A DNA stretch of 64,000 nt from Nitrosomonas sp. (GTDB lineage: Bacteria > Pseudomonadota > Gammaproteobacteria > Burkholderiales > Nitrosomonadaceae). The stretch lies in assembly GCA_024281675.1 (NCBI GenBank), contig JAMXAG010000002.1, positions 62,001 through 126,000 of the forward strand. Reading direction: 5' to 3'. Below, piece after piece: positions 8,338 through 17,707 of the stretch (the stretch's first letter is position 1; every line of letters begins with the position of its first letter). A program made the translations under genes and the position numbers. A model generated the notes under the pieces. It was not told where the DNA came from and did not search any database. It worked only from the letters and a program-made list of their open reading frames with translations.

Positions 8338-10677
8338 TCAATTTACAAACTGCACCTTTTTGCTAAATATTTGTTGTTGTTTTAAACAAATGGCTTCGAC
8401 ATCCAAGGGTGGCGTCAAGGTTGGAATCGGTATGTAATTGAGTTGATTGATTGTAAGTGCTTGCTGCCAATTATTTCCGATTTTTAATAAACAGCTATCC
8501 ATGCCTGCGCTCTGAAAATAAATATCCCCTTGTGTTGCGCCATGCGTTACTAACTGCTGGAATGAGCCGCGTGTTCCGATGGCACCTACTAGGCTCATGG
8601 CGGGGTGGAATTCAGTATCGGCGGTAAGTGATTTTTGGTTGTCTATACGTTCGCGAAAAATATTGGCGATCGCAAGCCTTACATTGAATAACGAACGCGC
8701 GCCAATAAATGGTATTGGGCCTTCCTGTAAATCCCCCCAAATAAAGCCCCCCATTCCCCCGAATAAAGGGGAAGAATCGAAAACTTGCGTAAATGCGTTG
8801 ATTTGATCGATTGTCTTGTTTTCAGAAGGAAAATTGTGAAAGTTTTGGAAAGCACCAGGAACGAGAAAAATTTTCCGTCCGATCGGATTGACAGCTTCCA
8901 TGGATAACGCAGCACTCCTGACCCAATCAATGTATACACTTTGCGGCATTGGTGAAATGATAGCGCTTTCCAGAATTGGACCCGTGATGATGCATTCCGA
9001 GTTGGAACTATCACAAACCAGATTTAATTCATGATCAGAACCGAATAGAGAAGGCAGCTTCTGAAAAATCTCTATAAAAGGAAAATTCTGCAATTCCAAT
9101 TCTTTTGCTAAAAAATTGATGACATCTGAATCGGTGATTTTATAAGGTATTAGATTATCGGGATAAGCATTACTGAAAACATCAACGATATTAAAGCTTG
9201 CAAGATTCGAAGTGCTCCCTGTGTCTGCAAAAGTATCGGAAACATCCGTCATGCCACATTGATCAAACGGGCCGTAGCAGTCATACCCCAGGTATTCAAC
9301 GTCATCCAGCATAATCACGTTATCCGAAGGATTGCTATTTTTTTGATAGATTAATTCAGAAAATGCTTCGATGTGGAGCATACCGCTTCCTGGTAATGCC
9401 TTACGCAACTCTTTACCAACTTTCCTAAATATATCCAGCGTATGGGTATATTTATGATCGATTTCCGCACAAGCTGCCGGGTTTTGCTTGAAGCAGGACA
9501 AACGCAACCTCCATAATGGCTCATCAACGAGAAATAGCATGGGTCCCTGGTAAGTCGAAGTTTTTATGGCTTGAACCAGTGGGGCGATATCGAGCTCTCT
9601 GAAAGAATAGGTCGTTTCATCGAAAAGAAACCGGCCAATTTCAATTACAGGTACCAAGTTATTTGAATTTCTATTCAAGTACCGCGAAACATCTTCCAAT
9701 TTTTGAGGAGAAAAGGAGAATGCATTGGAAAAATTCGCAATTTCATTAATTTGACTAGGTTCGCTCAAAGCAAAACCAACGATCTTTTCATTAGGTTTGG
9801 TCGAAAAGTATTTTTTTGTATGGTCCAAACAAAACTTATAGTGATCTGAATTAGTATCGATAGCACCGCTATGAAAAATTTGCGATGGGTAAATTCCATA
9901 AAATCCGTGCTTGAATACCTCAAAGTTAGTCACATCGGTATGCGTTGCAAGTAGGTGCGCGCTGCCGTTCCGGCACGAAATAAGCGCATCGTTGTCCTTG
10001 TTGATGGCATCACAACAAGGTTTTCGCATTCTGGGGTTTGCATATAAGTGCAAAATTGCATGCCCTGATCGCTGTAATTTTTCCACGGCATGTTCTAACG
10101 ATTCATCCAATACACGTGCCACATTATCTTCGGAGTAACTGATCGCACCACGAAAAGGATTTAGACTGATGATCACAATAGACTTATCATTGGATAACTG
10201 CAGCTTCTTAAAAATATTTTCAAAGTAATGTGATAAATCAGATAACCCACCGGCTTGCGCAATGTGTTGATAAGTAACGCGGGTTTGCTCTAGTGTGCGT
10301 GGCGTAATTGCTTGACTATCTGGCAAATCATAATGCCACACGTCGGCATTCAGATATTCAGCAGATGCTTTCAACTCCAAAGTACGTAGCTCGCCGCAAC
10401 TATTCTCTGATTCCGATTTACAGCCTGATTTACCTTGTGTGGCAAGAATCATGGCGCAATAATTGATACTTTCCGAACAATGATCCTTCATGAGCGGATA
10501 GATCAAGAGCTCATCCCCTGGATATGCACTAACAAAAACGAAGTGATTAGGATTGTCGAACCGAGAATTTTCAGCTTTGGTACAAAATGGATCGTCACTA
10601 CACGGATCTGCAGCAGATGTGTTGCAAGTCCACAAAGTGCTTAAGATAACCATAGCCGAAAATAATAAAGTCTTCAT
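8338..10677 (-). CDS. Large secreted protein with a degenerate PIG-L/LmbE-like N-terminal domain
   Basis: A 779-residue exported protein: the N-terminal 22 residues form a clear signal peptide ending ...TSAA. Residues about 45-290 resemble the PIG-L (LmbE) deacetylase fold. HFVFVSAYPGDELLIYPLM sits where the family's zinc motif HPDDE is expected, and CGELRTLELKASAEYLNADVWHYDLPD matches the conserved GE.R..E...AA..LG block. The first histidine and one aspartate of HPDDE are replaced (AYPGDE), so zinc catalysis is doubtful. The remaining ~480 residues (EIGRFLFDETTYSF, MLFLVDEPLWRLR, FIWGDLQEGPIPFIGARS) are cysteine-containing, perhaps a glycosidase-like barrel, but unrecognised. A strong SD (AGAGGGG) precedes the ATG. 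It reads toward the PPK2 gene with a 58-base gap to the chosen PPK2 start, so co-transcription is likely. Confidence 0.6.
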   Translation of the reverse strand: MKTLLFSAMVILSTLWTCNTSAADPCSDDPFCTKAENSRFDNPNHFVFVSAYPGDELLIYPLMKDHCSESINYCAMILATQGKSGCKSESENSCGELRTLELKASAEYLNADVWHYDLPDSQAITPRTLEQTRVTYQHIAQAGGLSDLSHYFENIFKKLQLSNDKSIVIISLNPFRGAISYSEDNVARVLDESLEHAVEKLQRSGHAILHLYANPRMRKPCCDAINKDNDALISCRNGSAHLLATHTDVTNFEVFKHGFYGIYPSQIFHSGAIDTNSDHYKFCLDHTKKYFSTKPNEKIVGFALSEPSQINEIANFSNAFSFSPQKLEDVSRYLNRNSNNLVPVIEIGRFLFDETTYSFRELDIAPLVQAIKTSTYQGPMLFLVDEPLWRLRLSCFKQNPAACAEIDHKYTHTLDIFRKVGKELRKALPGSGMLHIEAFSELIYQKNSNPSDNVIMLDDVEYLGYDCYGPFDQCGMTDVSDTFADTGSTSNLASFNIVDVFSNAYPDNLIPYKITDSDVINFLAKELELQNFPFIEIFQKLPSLFGSDHELNLVCDSSNSECIITGPILESAIISPMPQSVYIDWVRSAALSMEAVNPIGRKIFLVPGAFQNFHNFPSENKTIDQINAFTQVFDSSPLFGGMGGFIWGDLQEGPIPFIGARSLFNVRLAIANIFRERIDNQKSLTADTEFHPAMSLVGAIGTRGSFQQLVTHGATQGDIYFQSAGMDSCLLKIGNNWQQALTINQLNYIPIPTLTPPLDVEAICLKQQQIFSKKVQFVN

Positions 10678-10781
10678 AATGCAATACCCCTCTTACGATC
10701 AACTGAAATTACTTATTGTCTTCCTGATATGTAGGTAGTTTAATGTGCGATCCTCTTGGCCGATAGCGTCATTGATCGAAG

Positions 10782-12557
10782 CTATGGCACTTGATCGGAT
10801 GAATCTTGCACTTGAATCCAATGTTCCAAGAGCAATTGCACCGTTCTTCTCCCATTAAATTCATTGACTTCAACACGATACACGGCATCAATCACTCCGG
10901 GTAATGGATCATGATAAAAAAACAATATCGCGTCGTAGATAGCCTCAGGCAATGATTCATAATTGTCCTGATCTGCAGCATGTAGTTTTCGTAAGCGCAG
11001 TTTTGAATGCTTTTCGCCCACGATACGCTGGCTTTCTATCGCAAATCGCGTCATAAAAGTGGGTTGCGGAAATCCTTGCCCCCAAACTTGTTGATCCAGA
11101 AACTCGGCTAATTCCAAATTGATTTCGGATAGCGTCAGATCACCATCAGTTTCAATCACGCGCGTCAAATCATGGGGTAACAAGAATGCTCGTGCAGCCT
11201 GCTCAAAAGCTTGACAGAATTGCATAAACGCTTGCTGCTTAATGGTCAATCCTGCAGCGGCTGCGTGACCACCAAATTTAATAATGAGCCCAGGATGTTT
11301 TTTAGTCACCCAATCCAATGCATCGCGCAAATGAAATCCCTGGATAGAGCGTCCAGAGCCTTTCAGCTCATCGTCATGACCGGGTGCAAAAATAATCACT
11401 GGACGGTGATATTTATCTTTAATTCGTGAAGCGAGAATACCAATCACACCCTGATGCCAATCCTGATCGAGTAAACTGATGGTGTAGTTATCTTGCGTCT
11501 CCGTTTGGCGTTGCGTCAGCAGATTATCCAGCTTAATCAATGCACTTTCCTGCATGACCGATTCGATTTCGCGCCGTTCCCGGTTTAATGCATCCAATTG
11601 CTGCGCAATGTGCGCGGCGTAGGCCTCATCATCGGTAATCAAGCACTCAATGCCCAACGACATATCATCCAAACGACCCGCCGCATTCAAGCGTGGCCCA
11701 AGGATGAACCCCAATTCATAAGTGGAAATTTGCCGATAATCGCGTTTTGCGGTTTGTAATAAAGCGTGAATGCCGGCGCAACACTGCCCTTTACGCATAC
11801 GCTGCAAGCCTTGTTGCACTAAGATACGATTATTACTATCCAACTTAACCACGTCTGCAACTGTCCCAAGTGCAACCAGATCCAGGAAACTAGCCAAGTT
11901 GGGTTCCGGCATAGACGCGGAAAAAGCACTTCGGTTACGCAGCTCAGCACGCAGTGCCAGCATCAAATAAAAAATCACACCAACACCGGCGATACTTTTG
12001 CTCGGAAAAAGGCAACCGGGTTGATTGGGATTGATGATCGCAACCGCATCCGGTAATGCTTCACCCGGAAGATGATGATCGGTAATGAACACACGCATAC
12101 CCAATGCATTTGCTTCTCTAACACCGTCGATACTGGCAATACCATTATCAACAGTGATCAGAACATCCGGTTTTTTCAGCGTATGCGCCAGCCGAACGAT
12201 TTCTGGCGTTAAGCCGTAACCAAATTCAAAGCGGTTCGGTACTAAGTAATCAACGACCGCACCAAATTTTCGCAAGATACGAATACCAACCGCACAAGCA
12301 GTGGCACCATCAGAATCATAATCTGCAATAATTAGTAAGCGTTTCTTAGCGGCAATCGCATCAGCCAGCAATGTAGCCGTTTGAGTGATGTTTTTGAGTT
12401 GCGTAAAGGGAACCAGCTGCGCCAGTTCTGTTTCGAGTTGCTGGATACTATTAATACCTCGTGCGGCGTAAATACGTGCCAAAACAGGAGGTAGCCCACC
12501 ATCATTTAAATTCTTATAACATTGGGCATCAAATGATCGGGTAACAATTTTGCTCAT
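10782..12557 (-). CDS. recJ: Single-stranded-DNA-specific 5'-3' exonuclease RecJ
   Basis: A 591-residue DHH-family nuclease. Motif I ADYDSDGATA, motif III ITDHHLPG (the DHH triad) and the DHHA1 part with GGHAAAAGLTI are all intact. RecJ degrades ssDNA 5'-3' in RecFOR recombination and mismatch repair. The start is ATG, and the protein covers the usual core plus OB-fold C-terminus (RKLHAADQDNYESLPEAIYDAILFFY). It lies downstream of the miaB-phoH-ybeY-corC run on the same strand, with a 39-base gap after corC. It occupies the place where many proteobacteria have lnt. Confidence 0.96.
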   Translation of the reverse strand: MSKIVTRSFDAQCYKNLNDGGLPPVLARIYAARGINSIQQLETELAQLVPFTQLKNITQTATLLADAIAAKKRLLIIADYDSDGATACAVGIRILRKFGAVVDYLVPNRFEFGYGLTPEIVRLAHTLKKPDVLITVDNGIASIDGVREANALGMRVFITDHHLPGEALPDAVAIINPNQPGCLFPSKSIAGVGVIFYLMLALRAELRNRSAFSASMPEPNLASFLDLVALGTVADVVKLDSNNRILVQQGLQRMRKGQCCAGIHALLQTAKRDYRQISTYELGFILGPRLNAAGRLDDMSLGIECLITDDEAYAAHIAQQLDALNRERREIESVMQESALIKLDNLLTQRQTETQDNYTISLLDQDWHQGVIGILASRIKDKYHRPVIIFAPGHDDELKGSGRSIQGFHLRDALDWVTKKHPGLIIKFGGHAAAAGLTIKQQAFMQFCQAFEQAARAFLLPHDLTRVIETDGDLTLSEINLELAEFLDQQVWGQGFPQPTFMTRFAIESQRIVGEKHSKLRLRKLHAADQDNYESLPEAIYDAILFFYHDPLPGVIDAVYRVEVNEFNGRRTVQLLLEHWIQVQDSSDQVP

Positions 12558-12596
12558 GTATCTAACGTTGCCCGTCGATCATCGCTTCTAAAAATG

Positions 12597-13454
12597 TCAA
12601 CCAGAAACATCCGTCGCAGCATTCGCTGCAACTGTGATTTTTTCTGCTTTAAGTAAATAAATTCGACGGCTATCTACGCGTTGTACCGTAAATTTAAACG
12701 GATCAATGACAACTGATTCACCACGGTTAGGCAAGCGGCCAAATTTATTTAACACCAAACCACCAATAGTGTCGTAGTCTGCATCATCATAATACGTATT
12801 GAGCGCTTGGTTAATGCACTCGATTCCGGTGATCGCTTTGATGCGATATACATCTTCCGCTTCGGCCACGATATTGTCTTCCTCTTCATCGAAATCGTAC
12901 TCGTCTTCAATTTCACCAACAATTTGTTCTAATACATCTTCGATCGTTACCAGTCCAGCAACACTGCCGTATTCATTGACTACAATAGCCATATGATTGC
13001 GGTTACTGCGAAAATCCTTCAGCAATACATTCAAACGCTTGGATTCTGGAATAAACACGGCTGGGCGTAACATGCCACGCAAATCGAATTCATCGGGGTC
13101 TGCATAATAGCGTAGCAGGTCTTTTGCAAGCAGAATGCCGATGATTTCGTCCTCGTTTCCTTCGATGGCAGGAAAACGTGAATGCGCAGCTTCAATCATA
13201 AACGGAATGAATTCTTCCGGTTTCTTACTGATATCGATTAAATCCATCTGTGATCGTGGCACCATGATATCGCGCGCCTGCATTTCTGAAACTTGCATGA
13301 CACCCTCTATCATGCTGAGCGCATCCGAATCCAGCAGGTTCCGCTCAAACGCGGAGTGCAACACAGTAATTAACTGTTCGCGGTCTTCCGGCTCACGAAT
13401 CAGCAAAGCGCTGAGTCGCTCTAACCAGCCGCTCTTAGGTGAAGGATCATCCAT
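12597..13454 (-). CDS. corC: CBS-domain protein CorC (YbeX/HlyC family)
   Basis: A 285-residue cytosolic protein with two CBS domains (about 65-125 and 130-185; ARDIMVPRSQMDLID and VVNEYGSVAGLVTIEDVLEQIVGEIEDEYD) followed by the CorC_HlyC transporter-associated domain (YDTIGGLVLNKFGRLPNRGE). There is no transmembrane CNNM domain, which fits the short YbeX/CorC form linked to Mg/Co homeostasis and ribosome function rather than membrane transport itself. It follows ybeY in the conserved ybeZ-ybeY-ybeX order. The start is ATG at 13454. Confidence 0.94.
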   Translation of the reverse strand: MDDPSPKSGWLERLSALLIREPEDREQLITVLHSAFERNLLDSDALSMIEGVMQVSEMQARDIMVPRSQMDLIDISKKPEEFIPFMIEAAHSRFPAIEGNEDEIIGILLAKDLLRYYADPDEFDLRGMLRPAVFIPESKRLNVLLKDFRSNRNHMAIVVNEYGSVAGLVTIEDVLEQIVGEIEDEYDFDEEEDNIVAEAEDVYRIKAITGIECINQALNTYYDDADYDTIGGLVLNKFGRLPNRGESVVIDPFKFTVQRVDSRRIYLLKAEKITVAANAATDVSG

Positions 13455-13510
13455 GTATTATTGGCACTCATAAAATGTAAATTTCGATTGTTTCAGGTAA
13501 ACGCTCGGAT

Positions 13511-14032
13511 TTAGCCGGTTAGCAAAGCCACGTTCGTTTCTTGCTCCAAATAAGGATTCTGATAGCCAAAACGAGACAATATCTGGCTCTCCAATTGTTC
13601 CATTGCAGCCGCTTCCGATTCAATCAGGTGATCATAGCCCTGTAGATGCAATATGCCGTGTATCGTCAAATGCGCATAATGAGCACGTAGCTGTTTGTGT
13701 TGTTGTTGCGCTTCTTGAAGGATGACTGGCGCGCACAATACAATATCGCCCATCAGCGGCTGAACATCATGATCGGTAAAGGTAAGCACATTGGTGGCAT
13801 AATCTTTTCCACGAAACTGGCGGTTTAATTGCTGCCCTTCCACTCCGTCAACGATACGAATGACAACCTCAGCCTGTTGTGCCAAAGCAGCTTTAACCCA
13901 GCGGCGAAATTGTTGGCGTGTTGGCAGTGTTTCGCAATCGCCACTGGCGTATTGCACTGCAAGTCTGAAAGTGGGGTGCGCGCGCAACGCATCACGGTTT
14001 TGTGGTGCGCCGATCGTGCTGCTCATAAGCAT
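13511..14032 (-). CDS. ybeY: Endoribonuclease YbeY (16S rRNA maturation)
   Basis: The metal-binding signature HGILHLQGYDH (H-x3-H-x5-H) near the C-terminus is complete, preceded by the family block ATNVLTF and GDIVLC. The length is 173 residues, with a short variable N-terminus. Two ATGs (14032 and 14026) are possible starts. The gene begins inside the 3' end of phoH (41-base overlap), a tight linkage. Its product processes the 3' end of 16S rRNA and takes part in ribosome quality control. Confidence 0.95.
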   Translation of the reverse strand: MLMSSTIGAPQNRDALRAHPTFRLAVQYASGDCETLPTRQQFRRWVKAALAQQAEVVIRIVDGVEGQQLNRQFRGKDYATNVLTFTDHDVQPLMGDIVLCAPVILQEAQQQHKQLRAHYAHLTIHGILHLQGYDHLIESEAAAMEQLESQILSRFGYQNPYLEQETNVALLTG

Positions 14033-14990
14033 TGATGATGCGTTGTACCAAAGGATGTCTGACTACATCGTCCGATTTAAAACGGGTAAAAGCAATGCCG
14101 CGAATATCATTCAATACGTCTTGAACATCGACCAGACCGCTTCTTTGATGTTTCGACAAATCGATTTGTGTAATATCACCCGTTATCACCGCCTTAGAAC
14201 CCATACCGATGCGCGTCAAAAACATTTTCATCTGTTCCGGGGTCGTGTTTTGCGCTTCATCCAAAATAATGAACGATTGATTCAAAGTGCGTCCGCGCAT
14301 AAACGCGAGTGGCGCAATTTCAATAGTACTGCGCTCAAACTGTTTGCCAGTTTTATCGAACCCCATCAAATCATAAAGCGCATCATACAGCGGACGTAGA
14401 TAGGGATCGACTTTCTGTGTCATATCGCCCGGTAAAAAACCCAAACGTTCTCCCGCTTCAACCGCTGGACGAACCAAGATCAAACGCGACACCAAGCCGC
14501 GCTCCAAAGCATCGACCGCGCTGGCTACCGCAAGATAGGTTTTTCCGGTACCGGCAGGGCCGATGGCGAATGTAATATCGTGATCTTGAATTTGTTGCAA
14601 GTATTGAATTTGACGCGGTGTCCGGCCATGAAGATTGCTACGGCGCGTCATCAGCGACGCTGGCACCGGCGAATTTACCAAGGATATACTGGTATCGCCA
14701 GCTCCTACAGTTGCCGATTTTCCTGAATTGAGTGCCTCAACCAAGCCCAGCTGAATTTGTTCCAAACTCAGGTGCTGCTTCGATTGGTTATAAAAATCGC
14801 GCAAAACTTTTGCAGCCAATTTGGTTTGATCGGAACGACCCGACAAGCTGAAATGCTCACCACGCCGGGAGATTTCCACATCCAATACGTTTTCAACTTG
14901 TTTGAGATTTTCGTCCAAAGAACCGCACAAGTTGGCCAATCGCTGATTGTCGGCGGGCGTGAAGGAAATTTCGAGAGGTGCTGATTTCAA
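13992..14990 (-). CDS. ybeZ: PhoH-like ATPase YbeZ
   Basis: A 332-residue PhoH family P-loop ATPase: Walker A GPAGTGKT (IGPAGTGKTYLAV), Walker B FIILDEAQNTTPEQMKMFLTRIG and the conserved ITGDITQIDLSK. The N-terminal 100 residues form the KH-like region typical of the YbeZ type. The only long frame starts with TTG at 14990 (MKSAPLEI after initiation), with no in-frame ATG nearby, so the TTG start is accepted. It lies between miaB (83-base gap) and ybeY (overlap) and is thought to act with YbeY in rRNA maturation. Confidence 0.94.
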   Translation of the reverse strand: MKSAPLEISFTPADNQRLANLCGSLDENLKQVENVLDVEISRRGEHFSLSGRSDQTKLAAKVLRDFYNQSKQHLSLEQIQLGLVEALNSGKSATVGAGDTSISLVNSPVPASLMTRRSNLHGRTPRQIQYLQQIQDHDITFAIGPAGTGKTYLAVASAVDALERGLVSRLILVRPAVEAGERLGFLPGDMTQKVDPYLRPLYDALYDLMGFDKTGKQFERSTIEIAPLAFMRGRTLNQSFIILDEAQNTTPEQMKMFLTRIGMGSKAVITGDITQIDLSKHQRSGLVDVQDVLNDIRGIAFTRFKSDDVVRHPLVQRIINAYEQHDRRTTKP

Positions 14991-15073
14991 TGTTAAACGA
15001 TACTGTTACGATAACGCGATTGTCGCAGCGGTTGTGATACTTTGCAAGCAAAAAACCACGTAACGTATCTCAA

Positions 15074-16402
15074 TTATTCCGGTAGCATTTCACCACGCAG
15101 AGAATGAGCGCGCGCTTCAGTGATGCGAACATTGATGAAACTGCCGACATGTTCAGGATTGCTCGCTAGGTTGACGACCCGGTTATTATCAGTCCGGCCA
15201 CAAAATTCACCGGCATTCTTTTTAGAAGTACCTTCCAGTAACACGCGTTGTACCGAATTCACCATGCTTTGGCTGATTTTACGAGCTTGCTGGTTGATTT
15301 GTGCTTGCAAGCGATGCAATCTTTCTAGTTTTACTTCCTGCGGTGTTTCATCAGGTAAATCTGCAGCAGGTGTGCCGGGGCGCGGACTATAAACAAAACT
15401 ATACGATTCATCAAAATTTAATTCTTCAATTAATCTCATTGTGGCCGCAAAATCGGCCTCGGTTTCTCCAGGAAATCCCACAATAAAATCCGAAGACAGT
15501 GAAATATCTGGGCGAATAGCGCGTAATTTTCGGATGATTGATTTATATTCCAGCACGCTGTAGCCACGTTTCATCGCTGCAAGCACCCGGTCGGAACCGG
15601 ATTGCACAGGCAAATGCAAATGATTGACCAGTTTCGGCAAATTACGATAGGCTTCAATTAAACGCGTAGTAAATTCTTTAGGATGTGAGGTGGTATAGCG
15701 AATGCGCTCAATGCCGGGAATTTCGTGCAAATATTCCAGTAACAACGCAAAATCGGCAATCTCGCCATCATCCATGACACCCAGATAGGCATTGACATTT
15801 TGTCCAAGCAGGTTGATTTCCTTGATACCTTGATCTGCCAGCACAGCAATTTCCGTCAGCACGTCGCCAAGCGGACGAGATACTTCTTCTCCCCGCGTAT
15901 AAGGCACTACACAAAAGCTGCAATATTTGCTACAGCCTTCCATGATTGATACAAATGCAGTGACACCCTCAGTGCGCGCCGGCGGCAAATGGTCGAATTT
16001 TTCGATTTCAGGAAATGAAATATCCACTTGTGGCCGTCCAGTTGCTTTACGTGTTTCAATCAACTGCGGTAATCGATGCAACGTTTGAGGGCCAAAAACC
16101 ACATCAACAAAGGGTGCACGAGTCACAATCGCCTTGCCTTCTTGACTCGCGACACATCCCCCCACGCCAATCAATAAATTAGGATTCTTTTCTTTCAAAT
16201 GACGCACACGACCCAGATCGTGAAATACTTTTTCCTGCGCTTTCTCGCGCACAGAACAGGTATTAAACAAGATCATATCGGCCTGAGCGGGATCATCGGT
16301 TGCTTCCATGCCATACGCAGCATGCAGCACATCGGCCATTTTTTCCGAATCGTATTCATTCATCTGGCAACCGAAGGTTTTGATATATAGTTTGTTACTC
16401 AC
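15074..16402 (-). CDS. miaB: tRNA-2-methylthio-N6-dimethylallyladenosine synthase MiaB
   Basis: A 442-residue radical-SAM methylthiotransferase. The N-terminal UPF0004 domain ([15 protein letters not shown]) has its three cluster cysteines, including [10 protein letters not shown] and [11 protein letters not shown]. The radical SAM motif is [16 protein letters not shown] (CxxxCxxC). The C-terminal TRAM domain is present ([24 protein letters not shown]). It adds the 2-methylthio group to i6A37 of tRNAs. The start is GTG at 16402 ([11 protein letters not shown]). It is the first gene of the miaB-phoH-ybeY-corC run. Confidence 0.97.
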   Translation of the reverse strand: MSNKLYIKTFGCQMNEYDSEKMADVLHAAYGMEATDDPAQADMILFNTCSVREKAQEKVFHDLGRVRHLKEKNPNLLIGVGGCVASQEGKAIVTRAPFVDVVFGPQTLHRLPQLIETRKATGRPQVDISFPEIEKFDHLPPARTEGVTAFVSIMEGCSKYCSFCVVPYTRGEEVSRPLGDVLTEIAVLADQGIKEINLLGQNVNAYLGVMDDGEIADFALLLEYLHEIPGIERIRYTTSHPKEFTTRLIEAYRNLPKLVNHLHLPVQSGSDRVLAAMKRGYSVLEYKSIIRKLRAIRPDISLSSDFIVGFPGETEADFAATMRLIEELNFDESYSFVYSPRPGTPAADLPDETPQEVKLERLHRLQAQINQQARKISQSMVNSVQRVLLEGTSKKNAGEFCGRTDNNRVVNLASNPEHVGSFINVRITEARAHSLRGEMLPE

Positions 16403-16461
16403 AGATTAATATTGACCATGAAATAAAGTGAATTGTTATGCCCTTAGTTACAAGCCTACGC

Positions 16462-16797
16462 TTATTTTTCTTTTTTTGCGCCTTTGGCTTCTTCCGGTGT
16501 TAAATACCAGATACGGTGCAAATGCCCCATTAGATCAATCTGATAGCGTACAGTACCGGGTTTATAAGCGGTATTGGGCAACACAATTTGGTTATCGATA
16601 TCGCGCACTTGCCCGGCTGCACCCATAATCATGAGCCTTCCATCAATATTGAATTGAGGAAAAGACGCGCCATTCAAATTCCCCAATTTGCTATCGGGTG
16701 GAAAATTTCTCTCCATCTGACCAGAAACCGGCATTACCCCTATCACCAATAGAATCAGCCCAATCAAAAAATATTCAATCGCACGTGTAATCTTCAT
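16462..16797 (-). CDS. Small exported protein of unknown function
   Basis: 111 residues with an N-terminal hydrophobic segment (residues about 8-25, ending MPVSGQ), either a signal peptide or a membrane anchor. The rest (NFNIDGRLMIMGAAGQVRDIDNQIV-like, then YQIDLMGHLHRIWYLTPEEA) is soluble and ends in a lysine-rich tail. I recognise no family. It stands 59 bases upstream of miaB on the same strand and could share its transcript. Coding is supported by the ATG, clean length and signal-like start. Confidence 0.6.
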   Translation of the reverse strand: MKITRAIEYFLIGLILLVIGVMPVSGQMERNFPPDSKLGNLNGASFPQFNIDGRLMIMGAAGQVRDIDNQIVLPNTAYKPGTVRYQIDLMGHLHRIWYLTPEEAKGAKKEK

Positions 16798-17022
16798 AAT
16801 CGTTGCCAGGAAAATCCTATCAAATCAAAAAGATCAACAATATACAAACATCCAGTACTAACACCTGTTTTTAGAGTGGCCTAATGATACGCTAAACGGA
16901 AAATACCGAGCAACGGATTTGTATCCATCATCGTGATTCTTTATAGTGCAAGCATGTATTCATGCAAAGATTAACATGGAATCAAACCCGGTGATTAAAA
17001 CGCAATTGACCTGCAAGATTAA

Positions 17023-17343
17023 ACTGCCGAAACTTTACCACGTCGATTGATCGTCAGCCGCATGCTCTCAAACGGTGAATACATTTCACAGACAAATTAC
17101 AGTACCGGCCATTGGACGATCAATTATGTCTTATTACGTGGCTTCGGATGGCTCGATGCTTTATTACACGGTGATATCGCCGTACGCCGTGGTTTACAGA
17201 AACTCCTTGCCAGCCCTAACAAAATGAGTGAGAAACAAGTACAGCAATGGTTAGAACAATTTTCTCCTTGGCGTGCATTGGTCGCTGTACATTTATGGGC
17301 ATTTGGAAGTGCAAGCAATTCAATATCGCTTGCCATAACGTAG
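17023..17343 (+). pseudogene. DNA-3-methyladenine glycosylase II (AlkA-type) remnant
   Basis: The frame reads GHWTINYVLLRGFGWLDALLHGDIAVRRGLQKLL and then SEKQVQQWLEQFSPWRALVAVHLWAF. This matches the C-terminal HhH-GPD part of AlkA-like glycosylases (G.GPWTA.Y..LRGLG, catalytic Asp in GD.A.R..L, PWR..A..HLW). The N-terminal ~170 residues of the family are absent, a stop lies at 17020-17022, and the helix-hairpin-helix region is shortened. It is therefore a decayed 3' fragment at the edge of the CRISPR locus. Confidence 0.65.
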
Positions 17344-17707
17344 CTATCATTAAATCGAGTACGTCACCTCTCAGTCGCGACTTACATGTCATTGTGAATG
17401 ATTGGCGTCGCAACGTACGGTGTCATAAATACAACGCAATGTGCAGTTTTGCGATGACGTACATCGTGGTGCTGAAAATACTTAGTCATATTTTCGAAAC
17501 AAATAACAGTTTGATTTCATAGAAACAATATCGACTTTGATTGTAGGGTTAAAAAAAAGCAATAATGCTTGCAGTTGGGTCATGATAGAGGTGCAATGGT
17601 AGACGTAAACATGGAGTGTTGTTGGAAAATCCGTGCTTTTTATCAATCTGTATATGTTGGTAGCTTAAGCGCCTATTACGGATGTTGTGCGGAATGAAGG
17701 AACCGTT
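17344..17707 (+). promoter_or_regulatory. Gene-free region upstream of cas3, candidate cas promoter
   Basis: I see no credible gene between the alkA remnant and cas3. A possible sigma-70 promoter is TTGATT at 17537-17542 and AATAAT at 17561-17566 (18-base spacer), which would leave a leader of about 130 bases before cas3. No rho-independent terminator or CRISPR-repeat-like sequence was seen here. Confidence 0.3.
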
